A DNA stretch of 64,000 bases, taken from positions 1,364,001-1,428,000 of the forward strand of contig CBDCXF010000001.1 in assembly GCA_965223755.1 (NCBI GenBank). The letters run 5' to 3'. Source of the stretch: CBDCXF01 sp965223755 (GTDB lineage: Bacteria > Acidobacteriota > Thermoanaerobaculia > Multivoradales > JAHEKO01). Position 1 is the first letter of the stretch; the number at the start of each line of letters is the position of its first letter. This document shows positions 57,005-64,000 of the stretch, one piece after another. Under the pieces are notes generated by a model. The model did no database searches, was not told the DNA's origin, and saw nothing but the letters and a program-made list of their open reading frames with translations. A program made the translations under genes and the position numbers.

Positions 57005-57199
57005 ATGCGCACCCCCCGGAGGGCCGTGTGGGAGTCGGGGTTAGAACCTGATTCTCACCAGGTGGGTGTCCGCTCCACGGCCGTTAGCGTCCCCGTAACG
57101 CGCGAGGCTGGCACAAGCACGATGGAATAAAGACTCCCGATAAAAAGACGTTGGTTCTACAACTGACTGTCCCGACACGAACCCCTCAGGGGATGCAAT
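57005..57199 (-). ncRNA. ssrS: 6S RNA
   Basis: A non-coding segment of about 195 nt between zapA and rny. The sense-strand ends GCATCCCCTGAGGG (near 57,196) and CCCTCCGGGGGGTGC (near 57,010) pair in a closing stem of about 14 bp with one bulge. Just inside are GTTCGTGTCGGG on the 5' side and a GGTTCTAACCCCGACTCCC segment on the 3' side, resembling the conserved arms of 6S RNA around the open-complex-mimicking bubble. zapA next to ssrS is the enterobacterial order. 6S RNA binds housekeeping RNA polymerase in stationary phase. The ends are approximate. Confidence 0.82.
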
Positions 57200-57219
57200 C
57201 TTCATCTTCTCAACTCGGA

Positions 57220-57519
57220 TCACGGAGTTTGTAAGGCCTGTTCAAGTTGTTGCGAGAGATCCGTAATCCGCTCTCGTACTTCGGTCCGTTCCCCTTCCAG
57301 TTCGTTGCGAAGCTGACTGAGTTCGTCCGCCAGATTCAAGGCCGTTAGAACTGCGACCTTGGCCGTATCCCGTGTGGAGATATGGCGAGCGATTTCTCGC
57401 ATCTTTGCGTCCACCGTACGTGCCAGTTGCTGAAGATCTTCAGCCTCTCCCTGTCCCCGCACGGGGTAAACACCACCAAATATCTCGACCTCTGTTGAGG
57501 TTGTGATCTTGTTTGACAT
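57220..57519 (-). CDS. zapA: Cell division protein ZapA
   Basis: A 99-aa protein that cross-links FtsZ filaments. After a short N-terminus come STEVEIFGGVYPVRGQGEAE and LQQLARTVDAKMREIARHIS, then VAVLTALNLADELSQLRNEL and a coiled coil, as in ZapA. It is followed at once by the 6S RNA gene. The 112-bp gap upstream (57,520-57,631) contains TATAGT, a likely -10, so the gene probably has its own promoter as well as read-through. Confidence 0.92.
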   Translation of the reverse strand: MSNKITTSTEVEIFGGVYPVRGQGEAEDLQQLARTVDAKMREIARHISTRDTAKVAVLTALNLADELSQLRNELEGERTEVRERITDLSQQLEQALQTP

Positions 57520-57631
57520 TCCCTATCAACTTCACGCCCCGCTCAACCTCGAGCGAGTTGAAGCACTATAGCAGAGCGCCAAACCGGCACTGAGCCCGTG
57601 TATGTGAGACTTTTCCCGCCGCTATTGAAGC

Positions 57632-57868
57632 CTAAGATTCGGCTCCGTCGACGACTGCGCTGAGGCGATCGACCAGGTCCTCGACGCGCTTCTCGACCGC
57701 GGCGCGCTCTTTCGCCCACGCCTCCTCGGAGGTCTTGCCGCTGGCTTCCGCACCCTTGAGTTGCTCTTTCAGGTCAGCGTTCTCCGCCGCCAACGCGGCG
57801 ATGCGGTCTGCGGCGCGCGCCACCAGACGCTCCAATTCAGTCAGCTTTTTGTCGCCCTTTTTCGCCAT
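57632..57868 (-). CDS. Small coiled-coil protein, ZapB-like
   Basis: A 78-aa protein that is almost entirely helical: TELERLVARAADRIAALAAE and NADLKEQLKG, then AVEKRVEDLVDRLSAVVDGA with heptad hydrophobic residues. It overlaps the 3' end of pheT by 28 bp, has a good Shine-Dalgarno (GAGGAA) and precedes zapA. Small coiled-coil proteins at this position are often annotated as ZapB-like division factors. Sequence similarity to E. coli ZapB is only structural, so the function is inferred from size, coiled coil and neighbours. Confidence 0.72.
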   Translation of the reverse strand: MAKKGDKKLTELERLVARAADRIAALAAENADLKEQLKGAEASGKTSEEAWAKERAAVEKRVEDLVDRLSAVVDGAES

Positions 57869-59874
57869 CCGAATTCCTCTTCCAATCGTCGTCGAATCGT
57901 TTCCTGGAAGCCATTGACTTCGTCTTGTGTCAGCGACCTTTCGTCAGCATTGTAACGGAACCAGATGGTGGTATTGACCGCACCTTCCGGCACTCCGTCG
58001 CCCAGGTACCGATCCTTAAGACCATACGCCACCAGCTCTTGCGGGCGATGACTCTCAAGTTCGTTTGCAAGCTCGCTCCACGACAAATCGAGGGCATGAG
58101 AGAGCGTAATATCGGCAGTCACCGCGGGATGCCGGGACGGAGCCACAACCTCCTTGTCACCGCTGCCTCGCAACGCCTCCACCTTCAACTCGACCGCAAA
58201 CAGAGGCGCGGCTTCGCTGGTAACAACCTGCCCCATCTGCCCGACAACAACGCCGTGGTCATCGACGACGTGTGCTGCGCTGCCGTCGAGAAAGCCTGGC
58301 AACGCCACCTCGCGAAACGACATCTCCCGAGGAAGCAACGTCTCGACATAGCCTTTGAGACGATAGAAGTCCCATTCACGAGCCCGATCCCATTCGCTCC
58401 CCGGCAGGCCTCCGGCGACGATGCCCACGAGGTCGGTTTCGCCGCCCACACTGAACGACCTACCGATTTCAAACAGCTCAACCGACTGAGCTCCGCGGCG
58501 CAGATTGAATTCCGCAGCGGCGACCAACCCCGGCAAGAGTGAGACGCGCATCCAGCGGTAAGCCTCAGATACCGGATTGCGAACCTCGACCACATCGCTA
58601 TCGCCGACGAGCGCTGAGAACATCTGATTCAAGTCGGCCGACTCAAACGAAAACGACAAAGCCTCAAGAAAGCCGGCTCCGGACAGCTTGGCGCGCACAG
58701 TCTGGTTGCGGTCGAAGCGGAGCGCCTGACCTTGGTCGGGATCGCTCAAGCGGGGCAGCGTCGCGGGAATTGCCTCCAAGCCCACAACACGCAAAACCTC
58801 CTCATAGAGATCGGCAGGCCAGACCTCCGGCTCAGGTTGCTCCGAGCGCAAAGCTTCGCGATCGTAATACCTCCAAGTCGGCACCTCGACTGTCCACGAA
58901 GAACCGTGCTCTCGGATCCGATAGCCCAATCTGTCGAGGATTTCTTCAGCGGTATCGGGCGCGATGTCGACGCCGGCAAAGCGCGATAGCCGATCGGGAT
59001 CGAGTCGGCCCACCGCGATCCAGGAACGAGCTGGATCATGCACATCGTTGATGCCTCGCTTCACCGTGCCGCCACCGAGTTCCGCCATGAGCTGGGCTGC
59101 GCGCTGAGCCGCCTTGACGCAACCAGCGGGATCGGCACCCCGTTCAAACCGATGGCTGGCATCGGTGTGCATTCCCAAAGCGGATGACCCTCGCCGCACC
59201 AGCGTGGGCTCAAAGTGAGCGCTCTCGATGAATACGTTGGTGGTCTCTGCATTCACTTCCGAATCCGCCCCACCCATGATTCCCGCCAAAGCGACGGCTT
59301 GGCCATGGTCGGCAATGACCAGAACCTCAGAGTTCAGCTTGCGGTCAACACCATCCAAGGTCGTGAGCAGTTCACCTTGTCTTCCACGCCCCACTCGAAT
59401 CCCGCCGTCGATGCGGTCGAGGTCGAAGGCGTGTAAGGGTTGGCCGAGTTCCCAAAGAACGAAATTGGTGACGTCTACGATGTTGTTGATGGGCCGCTGG
59501 CCGATCGCCTCCAAGCGTTGCTGAAGCCACTCGGGACTGGGTGCTACCGTGATCCCTTCGACGACCACGCCGACATAGCGCGGACAATCGGCGAAGTCCT
59601 CGATGCTGATGTCGACATCCAGGCTACCCACCTCCGGCTGCTCGACTTGTGGAGCGCGAAGAGGGAGTTCAAACTTGGCCGCGACCTCGCGCGCAATACC
59701 AAAGTGGTTCATGCAGTCCGGGCGATTCGCCGTGACCTCGACATCCAGGATCGAGTCGTCGCCGTGCGCCTCGATCCCCTCCACTGCGAGGCCGACTTCC
59801 GTCAGACCGGCGGCGAGCTCTTCAGCTTCGGGCGCGTCGACATATTGGGCGATCCAATCGCGGGAAAAAAGCAC
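57841..59874 (-). CDS. pheT: Phenylalanyl-tRNA synthetase beta subunit, short form
   Basis: A 677-aa beta subunit that joins PheS in an alpha2-beta2 enzyme charging tRNA-Phe. After FSRDWIAQYVDAPEAEELAA and EVGLAVEGIEAHGDDSILDV the sequence passes directly to EVTANRPDCMNHFGIAREVA. In E. coli PheT (795 aa) about 110 residues of an OB-fold tRNA-binding domain lie between these points; they are missing here. The B3/4 editing, B5 (GRLDPDRLSRFAGVDIAPDT) and C-terminal FDX-ACB domain (SRHPAVTADITLSHALDLSW) are present. GTG start overlaps the pheS stop by one base (TAGTG). Confidence 0.95.
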   Translation of the reverse strand: MLFSRDWIAQYVDAPEAEELAAGLTEVGLAVEGIEAHGDDSILDVEVTANRPDCMNHFGIAREVAAKFELPLRAPQVEQPEVGSLDVDISIEDFADCPRYVGVVVEGITVAPSPEWLQQRLEAIGQRPINNIVDVTNFVLWELGQPLHAFDLDRIDGGIRVGRGRQGELLTTLDGVDRKLNSEVLVIADHGQAVALAGIMGGADSEVNAETTNVFIESAHFEPTLVRRGSSALGMHTDASHRFERGADPAGCVKAAQRAAQLMAELGGGTVKRGINDVHDPARSWIAVGRLDPDRLSRFAGVDIAPDTAEEILDRLGYRIREHGSSWTVEVPTWRYYDREALRSEQPEPEVWPADLYEEVLRVVGLEAIPATLPRLSDPDQGQALRFDRNQTVRAKLSGAGFLEALSFSFESADLNQMFSALVGDSDVVEVRNPVSEAYRWMRVSLLPGLVAAAEFNLRRGAQSVELFEIGRSFSVGGETDLVGIVAGGLPGSEWDRAREWDFYRLKGYVETLLPREMSFREVALPGFLDGSAAHVVDDHGVVVGQMGQVVTSEAAPLFAVELKVEALRGSGDKEVVAPSRHPAVTADITLSHALDLSWSELANELESHRPQELVAYGLKDRYLGDGVPEGAVNTTIWFRYNADERSLTQDEVNGFQETIRRRLEEEFGWRKRATKS

Positions 59875-60908
59875 TACGAACCCACCTGCCTGAGGAGACG
59901 CTGATCGTTGTCAAATAGGTGGCGGATGTTAGGAATCCCGTAGCGAATCATCGCTACACGATCGACTCCCAAACCGAAGGCGAATCCCGAGTAGCGATCG
60001 GGGTCGATCCCCTGCCCCGCGAGGACGCGTGGATCCACCATTCCAGAACCGAGAATCTCCATCCATCCGCTCTGCGAGCAAGTCGAACAACCGCTTCCTT
60101 TGCAAAAGGGACAGGTGATGTCGACTTCCGCCGACGGCTCGGTAAAGGGAAAGTAGCTAGGGCGCAGCCGCACGCCGGTATCCGGCGAGAACAGGCGCTT
60201 GAGGAAGTATTCGAGAGTGCCTTTGAGGTCGCCGACCGTAATCCCCTCGCCGACCGCCAGACATTCAACTTGATGAAAGACCGGAGAATGCCGCAAGTCA
60301 TTGTCATTGCGGTAGACGCGGCCAGGGCAGACGATGCGAATCGGCGGCTTGCGGCTCGCCATGGTACGAATCTGCACCGGCGACGTATGGGTCCTGAGCA
60401 GTCGACCGTCCGCCGTGAACAAAGTGTCCTGCTCGTCGCGAGCCGGATGGTCCGCAGGGAAATTGAGAGCGGCAAAGTTATGGTAGTCGTCTTCGATCTC
60501 AGGTCCTTCGGCAACGCTGTAGCCGAGGGACCGGAAGATGTCGACGATCTCGGCGATCACCTGCGAGACCGGGTGCGTCGCCCCAAGCATTGGGGCTCGA
60601 CCGGGCAGGGTGACGTCCAGAGCTTGGCTCGGCCCGCCAGAACTCGTGTTCAGTTCTTGCTGGAGGCGCTCCAGCTCGGCCTCGATGTGGCCGCGCAGTT
60701 CATTGACTGCCTGGCCGTATGCTCTCCTCTGCTGCGGCTCGACGCTGCCGATTCCTGCCAACAGATCGCGCACGATCCCGCGCTTGCGGCCCAGCCACTC
60801 GAGGCGCAACTGCTCCCGGCCGGCCTCGTCTTCGACGAAGCTGCACTGTTGGTCGAACCTGCTGCGGTGCTCGGCAACCGCTTCTAGGCTGGTGGCCGGG
60901 GCACTCAT
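59874..60908 (-). CDS. pheS: Phenylalanyl-tRNA synthetase alpha subunit
   Basis: A 344-aa class II synthetase subunit. The N-terminal coiled coil (about residues 1-90) contacts tRNA; the catalytic domain has HPVSQVIAEIVDIFRSLGYS, RTHTSPVQIRTMASRKPPIR (motif 2) and AFGLGVDRVAMIRYGIPNIR (motif 3). ATG 60908 yields the normal length; the frame continues to 61,031, inside rplT, and is rejected. It lies 16 bp after rplT and is coupled to pheT. A CPFCKGSGCSTCSQSGW stretch (near residue 278) has four cysteines that could bind zinc. Confidence 0.96.
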   Translation of the reverse strand: MSAPATSLEAVAEHRSRFDQQCSFVEDEAGREQLRLEWLGRKRGIVRDLLAGIGSVEPQQRRAYGQAVNELRGHIEAELERLQQELNTSSGGPSQALDVTLPGRAPMLGATHPVSQVIAEIVDIFRSLGYSVAEGPEIEDDYHNFAALNFPADHPARDEQDTLFTADGRLLRTHTSPVQIRTMASRKPPIRIVCPGRVYRNDNDLRHSPVFHQVECLAVGEGITVGDLKGTLEYFLKRLFSPDTGVRLRPSYFPFTEPSAEVDITCPFCKGSGCSTCSQSGWMEILGSGMVDPRVLAGQGIDPDRYSGFAFGLGVDRVAMIRYGIPNIRHLFDNDQRLLRQVGS

Positions 60909-60924
60909 CGATGATGGATCCCGG

Positions 60925-61287
60925 TCAGGCGCTGGAGTCGATCGCGGATTTCGCGGTCTCTGCGAGGGAGGCAAAGGCCTGGGCATCGCGAACTGCCAAG
61001 TCCGCCAGCATCTTGCGATCAATTTCGACACCAGCCAGGTTGAGGCCGTGAATCAGGCGATTGTAAGAAAGCCCGTTCTGCCGTGCGGCGGCGTTGATGC
61101 GCACGATCCACAGTCGGCGAAAGTCACGCTTCTTCTGCCGTCGGTCGCGGTAGGCGAACGAACCGGCACGATCCACCGCTTCCTTGGCTACACGATGAGC
61201 CTTGGACTTAAGGCCGTAATAGCCCTTTGCCTGCTTGAGAATTTTCTTGCGCCGTTGGGCGCGCTTGTTGCCTCGCTTGACGCGCAT
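60925..61287 (-). CDS. rplT: Ribosomal protein bL20
   Basis: A 120-aa large-subunit protein. MRVKRGNKRAQRRKKILKQA at the start, AYRDRRQKKRDFRRLWIVRI in the middle and NGLSYNRLIHGLNLAGVEID are the standard L20 sequence. L20 nucleates early 50S assembly and in many bacteria represses its own operon. It is 73 bp after rpmI; a GAGG Shine-Dalgarno precedes ATG 61287. No classical L20 leader can be placed, since infC is absent upstream. Confidence 0.98.
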   Translation of the reverse strand: MRVKRGNKRAQRRKKILKQAKGYYGLKSKAHRVAKEAVDRAGSFAYRDRRQKKRDFRRLWIVRINAAARQNGLSYNRLIHGLNLAGVEIDRKMLADLAVRDAQAFASLAETAKSAIDSSA

Positions 61288-61360
61288 GGGAACCTCGTTT
61301 CTGTGAATTGCCGCGGCGACGTTGCGGACGGTTCCTCCGCCGGCGCCGGGATATCCCCGG

Positions 61361-61555
61361 CTAGCCGGAGATCATTTCCTTAATTTGCTTCGCGAAGCCG
61401 CCGGCCACATTGGTGCCCTTGCGCAGCTTGCGCTTCCGCTTAGCACTCTTCTTGGTGAGGATGTGACTCTTCATGGAATGACGGCGGCGCACCTTGCCCT
61501 TGGCGGTCAACTTAAACCGCTTCGAGGCTCCGCGGTGGGATTTTTGTTTGGGCAT
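61361..61555 (-). CDS. rpmI: Ribosomal protein bL35
   Basis: A 64-aa basic protein: MPKQKSHRGASKRFKLTAKG, HSMKSHILTKKSAKRKRKLR and a short C-terminal tail match L35. It lies between thrS and rplT. Its stop codon sits in the 12-bp palindrome CCGGCTAGCCGG. Standard length. Confidence 0.98.
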   Translation of the reverse strand: MPKQKSHRGASKRFKLTAKGKVRRRHSMKSHILTKKSAKRKRKLRKGTNVAGGFAKQIKEMISG

Positions 61556-61672
61556 AACTTCTGCTTCTCAGTTGGAGCTTATGGTCTCAAGAATTTCGGA
61601 TTTGCCGCCCAGACCGCGGTTGGTGCGGACGAATTGGTCATTTTAGAGAATCTCCGCTCTCAATCCAACCCT

Positions 61673-61700
61673 CTACCGTTACTCTAATACCATTACTCTA
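61673..61700. repeat. Two 14-bp direct repeats after thrS (heptamer period)
   Basis: CTACCGTTACTCTA (61,673-61,686) and ATACCATTACTCTA (61,687-61,700) differ at two positions and include the thrS stop codon. Each 14-mer can be read as two heptamers. The thrS-rpmI gap (61,556-61,697, 142 bp) has no gene; only a 20-codon frame (61,573-61,638, minus strand) is open, with no convincing signal. Confidence 0.6.
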
Positions 61701-63626
61701 TAGGTCCCGCGAGCGGCCGGCGATCAGTTCACTGATCGAGGCCGCCCAAGAATCGACATCAACGGCACCCCTGTCTTCCCCGGTGCGGGTGCGGACCGCG
61801 ATCGTGCCGCTCTCGCGCTCCCGCTCTCCCACCACCAGCATGTAAGGGACCTTTTGAAGTTGAGCTTCGCGGATTCGGTAGCCCAGTTTTTCGTTGCGGT
61901 CGTCGTTTTCGACCCGCAAGCCGGCTTCCAGCAATCGCGAGGTCACCGACTCAGCGTATTCGCCGAACTTCTCCGACACCGGCAGCACCACTGCTTGAAC
62001 CGGAGCCAGCCACACCGGAAAGGCGCCCGCAGTATGCTCGATCAGAATTCCCATGAAGCGTTCGAGCGATCCCAGCATGGCGCGGTGAATCATCACCGGC
62101 TGATGAACGTCTCCATCCCCGCCAACGAACTCGAGGTCAAATCTCTGCGGCAGTTGGTAGTCGAGTTGGATGGTGCCGAGTTGCCATTTGCGCCCGAGCG
62201 CGTCGGAAACCTGAAAGTCCACCTTCGGCCCGTAGAAGGCGCCTTGTCCAGGATCGACTTCGTATTCGACCTCGATCTGGTCAAGCGCGGCGGCGAGCGC
62301 GGACTCCGCCTGTCGCCACAACTCGTCGCTTCCAAGGGATTTCTCGGGGCGGGTCGACAGCTCTACCTGTACGTCGTCGAAATCGAACGTGCGGTAGATG
62401 CGGAAGATCATGTCAGCGGCGGTCGCCACCTCGGCCGCGACCTGTTCTTGAGTGCAGAAAACGTGGGCGTCGTCCTGCGCAAACGAGCGCACTCGGGTCA
62501 AACCTGAGGTGACGCCACTCTTCTCGTAGCGGTGCAAGCGGCCAAAGTCCGCGTAGCGAATCGGCAGATCGCGATACGACCGCAGCTTGGTGGCATAGAT
62601 CAGACAGTGTGTCGGGCAGTTCATCGGCTTAACCGCAAAGTCGCGCTCGTCGATCGAGCTGAAGAACATGTTTTCGCGGTAGTTGTCGTAGTGCCCCGAC
62701 GTATGCCACAGATCAACATCCAGGATCTGCGGCGTCACGACTTCCTGATAGCCGTTTTCTTCCTGCAACTCGCGCACGTAGTCCACCAGTTGGTTGTAGA
62801 TCGTCGCCCCTTTAGGGTGAAAGAACGGTGTCGCCGGCGCCGTCTCGGAGAAACTGAACAGGTCGAGGTCAACTCCCAGGCGGCGATGATCGCGCGCTTT
62901 GGCCTCATCGATCGCTTCGAGATATGCGGCCAGCTCTTTCTTGGTGGCAAATGCGGTGCCGTAGATGCGCTGCAGCATTTCGCCGGTCTCGTCACCACGG
63001 TAATAGGCACCCGAAGTGTCCAAGAGCTGGAACGCACCGACCTGCTTAACTGACTGGGCGTGCGGACCGCGGCAGAGATCGACGAACGGGCCGTGCTCGA
63101 AGACGGTGATCGTTTCTTCCGCTGGGATGTCCTTGAGACGATCCAGCTTGAGACTTTCGCCCCGCTCCCGAAAGATCTCTTCGGCCTCCTCGCGGCTCAC
63201 TTCCCTGCGGTTGACCTCATGGCCTTCTTGAATGATTTCGGCCATCTTGGCTTCGATCGCGGCAAAGTCATCGGGAGTGAAAGCGCGGGGAAAGCGAAAG
63301 TCATACTGATACTTCTCGGAGTGGTCCTGACGGCCGGCGTCGATTTCTGTCCCCGGCCACAATCTCTGCACTGCGTCGGCCAGGACGTGCTCGGCGGTGT
63401 GGCGGATGAAAGGCCCCGCCTCCTCGTCCCGCACCGTCACCAACCGGAAAGCCCCGCCGTCCTGCATCGGATAGCGCAAATCCACCGGGTCTCCGTTGAG
63501 GAAGGCACCGACCGCCGCCTTCGCCAGCCCCGGCCCGATCTCCCTAGCGAGATCCATCGGCGTGGCCCCAGCGTCAACTTCGCGCTCGGATCCGTCGGGC
63601 AGGGTGAGTGAGATTCTGCTACTCAT
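61698..63626 (-). CDS. thrS: Threonyl-tRNA synthetase
   Basis: A 642-aa class II synthetase. It has an N-terminal TGS domain (about residues 1-65), an editing domain with HTAEHVLADAVQRLWP (near residue 76), a catalytic core with AVKPMNCPTHCLIYATKLRS (near 333; zinc-binding Cys) and RFDLEFVGGDGDVHQPVMIH, and a C-terminal anticodon-binding domain. ATG 63626 is used; no clear Shine-Dalgarno is seen. Upstream is a 182-bp inverted-repeat element directly after tRNA-Val, which might control expression. Confidence 0.98.
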   Translation of the reverse strand: MSSRISLTLPDGSEREVDAGATPMDLAREIGPGLAKAAVGAFLNGDPVDLRYPMQDGGAFRLVTVRDEEAGPFIRHTAEHVLADAVQRLWPGTEIDAGRQDHSEKYQYDFRFPRAFTPDDFAAIEAKMAEIIQEGHEVNRREVSREEAEEIFRERGESLKLDRLKDIPAEETITVFEHGPFVDLCRGPHAQSVKQVGAFQLLDTSGAYYRGDETGEMLQRIYGTAFATKKELAAYLEAIDEAKARDHRRLGVDLDLFSFSETAPATPFFHPKGATIYNQLVDYVRELQEENGYQEVVTPQILDVDLWHTSGHYDNYRENMFFSSIDERDFAVKPMNCPTHCLIYATKLRSYRDLPIRYADFGRLHRYEKSGVTSGLTRVRSFAQDDAHVFCTQEQVAAEVATAADMIFRIYRTFDFDDVQVELSTRPEKSLGSDELWRQAESALAAALDQIEVEYEVDPGQGAFYGPKVDFQVSDALGRKWQLGTIQLDYQLPQRFDLEFVGGDGDVHQPVMIHRAMLGSLERFMGILIEHTAGAFPVWLAPVQAVVLPVSEKFGEYAESVTSRLLEAGLRVENDDRNEKLGYRIREAQLQKVPYMLVVGERERESGTIAVRTRTGEDRGAVDVDSWAASISELIAGRSRDL

Positions 63627-63660
63627 ATGGACTTCGAATATTCCGGCCGTTGCTTTACAT

Positions 63661-63842
63661 TAGCCTGAGACCGCAACCGCATTCGTCGCGAAAGGTCGAA
63701 GATGCGCCTGGCCACCAGACGGCCAACCGAGCCCGACACAGGCGTATCCTCGGCGATACGTCGAGGAGGGCGAGGGCAGGCCAACGCCGTGGACGGGAGC
63801 ATAATCGACCTTGCAGCAGAACGCGGTTGCGATCTCAGGCTA
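63661..63842 (-). other. Long inverted-repeat element between tRNA-Val and thrS (possible structured RNA)
   Basis: Arms of 20 bp at 63,661-63,680 and 63,823-63,842 are complementary with a single mismatch. Inside, AAGGTCGA (63,692-63,699) pairs perfectly with TCGACCTT (63,805-63,812), followed after a small internal loop by ATGC/GCAT. The apex contains further hairpins: CGTATC/GATACG around a 6-nt loop, and TGGCC/GGCCA. The element begins 3 bp after the encoded CCA end of tRNA-Val and ends 34 bp before the thrS ATG, so it would lie in the thrS leader. It fits no RNA family I know; a miniature transposon or processing signal is possible. Confidence 0.7.
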
Positions 63843-63845
63843 AAT

Positions 63846-63922
63846 TGGTAGGCGCTAGCGGACTCGAACCGCTGACCTCTACCGTGTGAAGGTAGCGCTC
63901 TAACCAGCTGAGCTAAGCGCCT
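63846..63922 (-). tRNA. tRNA-Val (anticodon CAC), CCA end encoded
   Basis: The minus strand folds as a full cloverleaf: acceptor AGGCGCT/AGCGCCT, D-arm with AGCTCAGCTGGTTAGAGC, anticodon stem CTACC/GGTAG around TTCACAC (anticodon CAC, Val GUG codons), T-arm with GGTTCGAGTCC, discriminator A and genomic CCA. Total 77 nt. Confidence 0.97.
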
Positions 63923-63931
63923 AACTTGTCT

Positions 63932-63948
63932 CCGCGAAGCTTTCGCGG
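63932..63948. other. Hairpin between the two tRNA genes
   Basis: CCGCGAA and TTCGCGG form a perfect 7-bp stem with a 3-nt loop, between the partial tRNA and tRNA-Val. No T-run follows on the minus strand, so it looks more like a processing structure than a terminator. Confidence 0.45.
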
Positions 63949-63977
63949 CAACCTCGGCAAGCAAATAAGAGGCGAGA

Positions 63978-64000
63978 TGGTAGGCCCGAGCGGATTTGAA
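63978..64000 (-). tRNA. Partial tRNA gene, 3' end only, cut by the window edge
   Basis: The minus strand reads TTCAAATCC (T-loop and start of the stem), GCTCGGGCCT, A, CCA. This is the last part of a T-arm, acceptor strand, discriminator and encoded CCA. The acceptor 5' strand would be AGGCCCG. The anticodon lies outside the window, so the identity is unknown. Confidence 0.8.

Noticed and set aside
57041..57223. 60-codon minus-strand frame between zapA and rny
   Set aside because: It overlaps the 6S RNA, and the conserved stem pairing explains the sequence better.
59919..60887. 322-codon plus-strand open frame opposite pheS
   Set aside because: Antisense to a clear pheS with conserved motifs; the translated sequence resembles no protein.

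Overview
The window reads as a stretch of chromosome from a free-living Gram-negative bacterium. TamA/TamB-type envelope genes show an outer membrane, and groES-groEL carry a CIRCE operator. The housekeeping block (thrS-rpmI-rplT-pheS-pheT-zapB-like-zapA-6S RNA-rny-ymdB) resembles arrangements in Acidobacteriota and deltaproteobacterial lineages rather than enterics. The DNA is moderately GC-rich, and TTG and GTG starts are frequent. I cannot name the taxon from sequence alone.

Region 1 (1-32,335) is a large surface-glycan locus and continues beyond the left edge. The plus-strand genes to 28,958 are tightly packed, many with ATGA/GTGA/TTGA stop-start overlaps. They encode a nonulosonate-type cytidylyltransferase, an asparagine synthase, an ABC flippase/exporter, a UDP-GlcNAc 2-epimerase, many GT-B glycosyltransferases, a pyruvyltransferase, an acetyltransferase, an O-antigen polymerase/ligase, a CapK/PaaK-like adenylating enzyme, a WecA-like initiating transferase, a PglF/WbpM-like dehydratase, sugar epimerases, a GT2-methyltransferase fusion and a second methyltransferase. 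Inside it sits a complete-looking module for polyprenyl-phosphate arabinofuranose (UbiA-type phosphoribosyltransferase, DprE1, DprE2). Three minus-strand genes (28,994-32,335) add two glycosyltransferases and an extended SDR. A short transposase relic lies at about 8.2 kb.

Region 2 (32.4-37.4 kb) has groES-groEL on the minus strand with promoter, CIRCE and terminator, then an FkbM methyltransferase and a divergent GT-C membrane glycosyltransferase. Region 3 (37.4-46.8 kb, minus) is an apparent operon: Trm112-like protein, polyprenyl diphosphate synthase, TlyA, NAD kinase, TamB and an unusually large TamA/BamA-like protein with about seven POTRA repeats.

Region 4 (46.9-54.5 kb) has two GT-C membrane proteins on the plus strand, probably with very short or no mRNA leaders. 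They flank a minus-strand pair: a bifunctional ATP sulfurylase/APS kinase and an alkaline-phosphatase-superfamily lipoprotein. Region 5 (54.6-64.0 kb, minus) is the translation and RNA-decay block: partial tRNA, tRNA-Val(CAC), a long inverted-repeat element, thrS, rpmI, rplT, pheS, pheT, ZapB-like gene, zapA, 6S RNA, rny, ymdB.

The points most worth attention are the roughly 182-bp structured element between tRNA-Val and thrS, a PheT without its N-terminal tRNA-binding OB domain, no infC between thrS and rpmI, the DprE1/DprE2 module with Ala at the benzothiazinone-target position, the seven-POTRA TamA partner, and degenerate 7-bp-period tandem repeats in three gene-end gaps.
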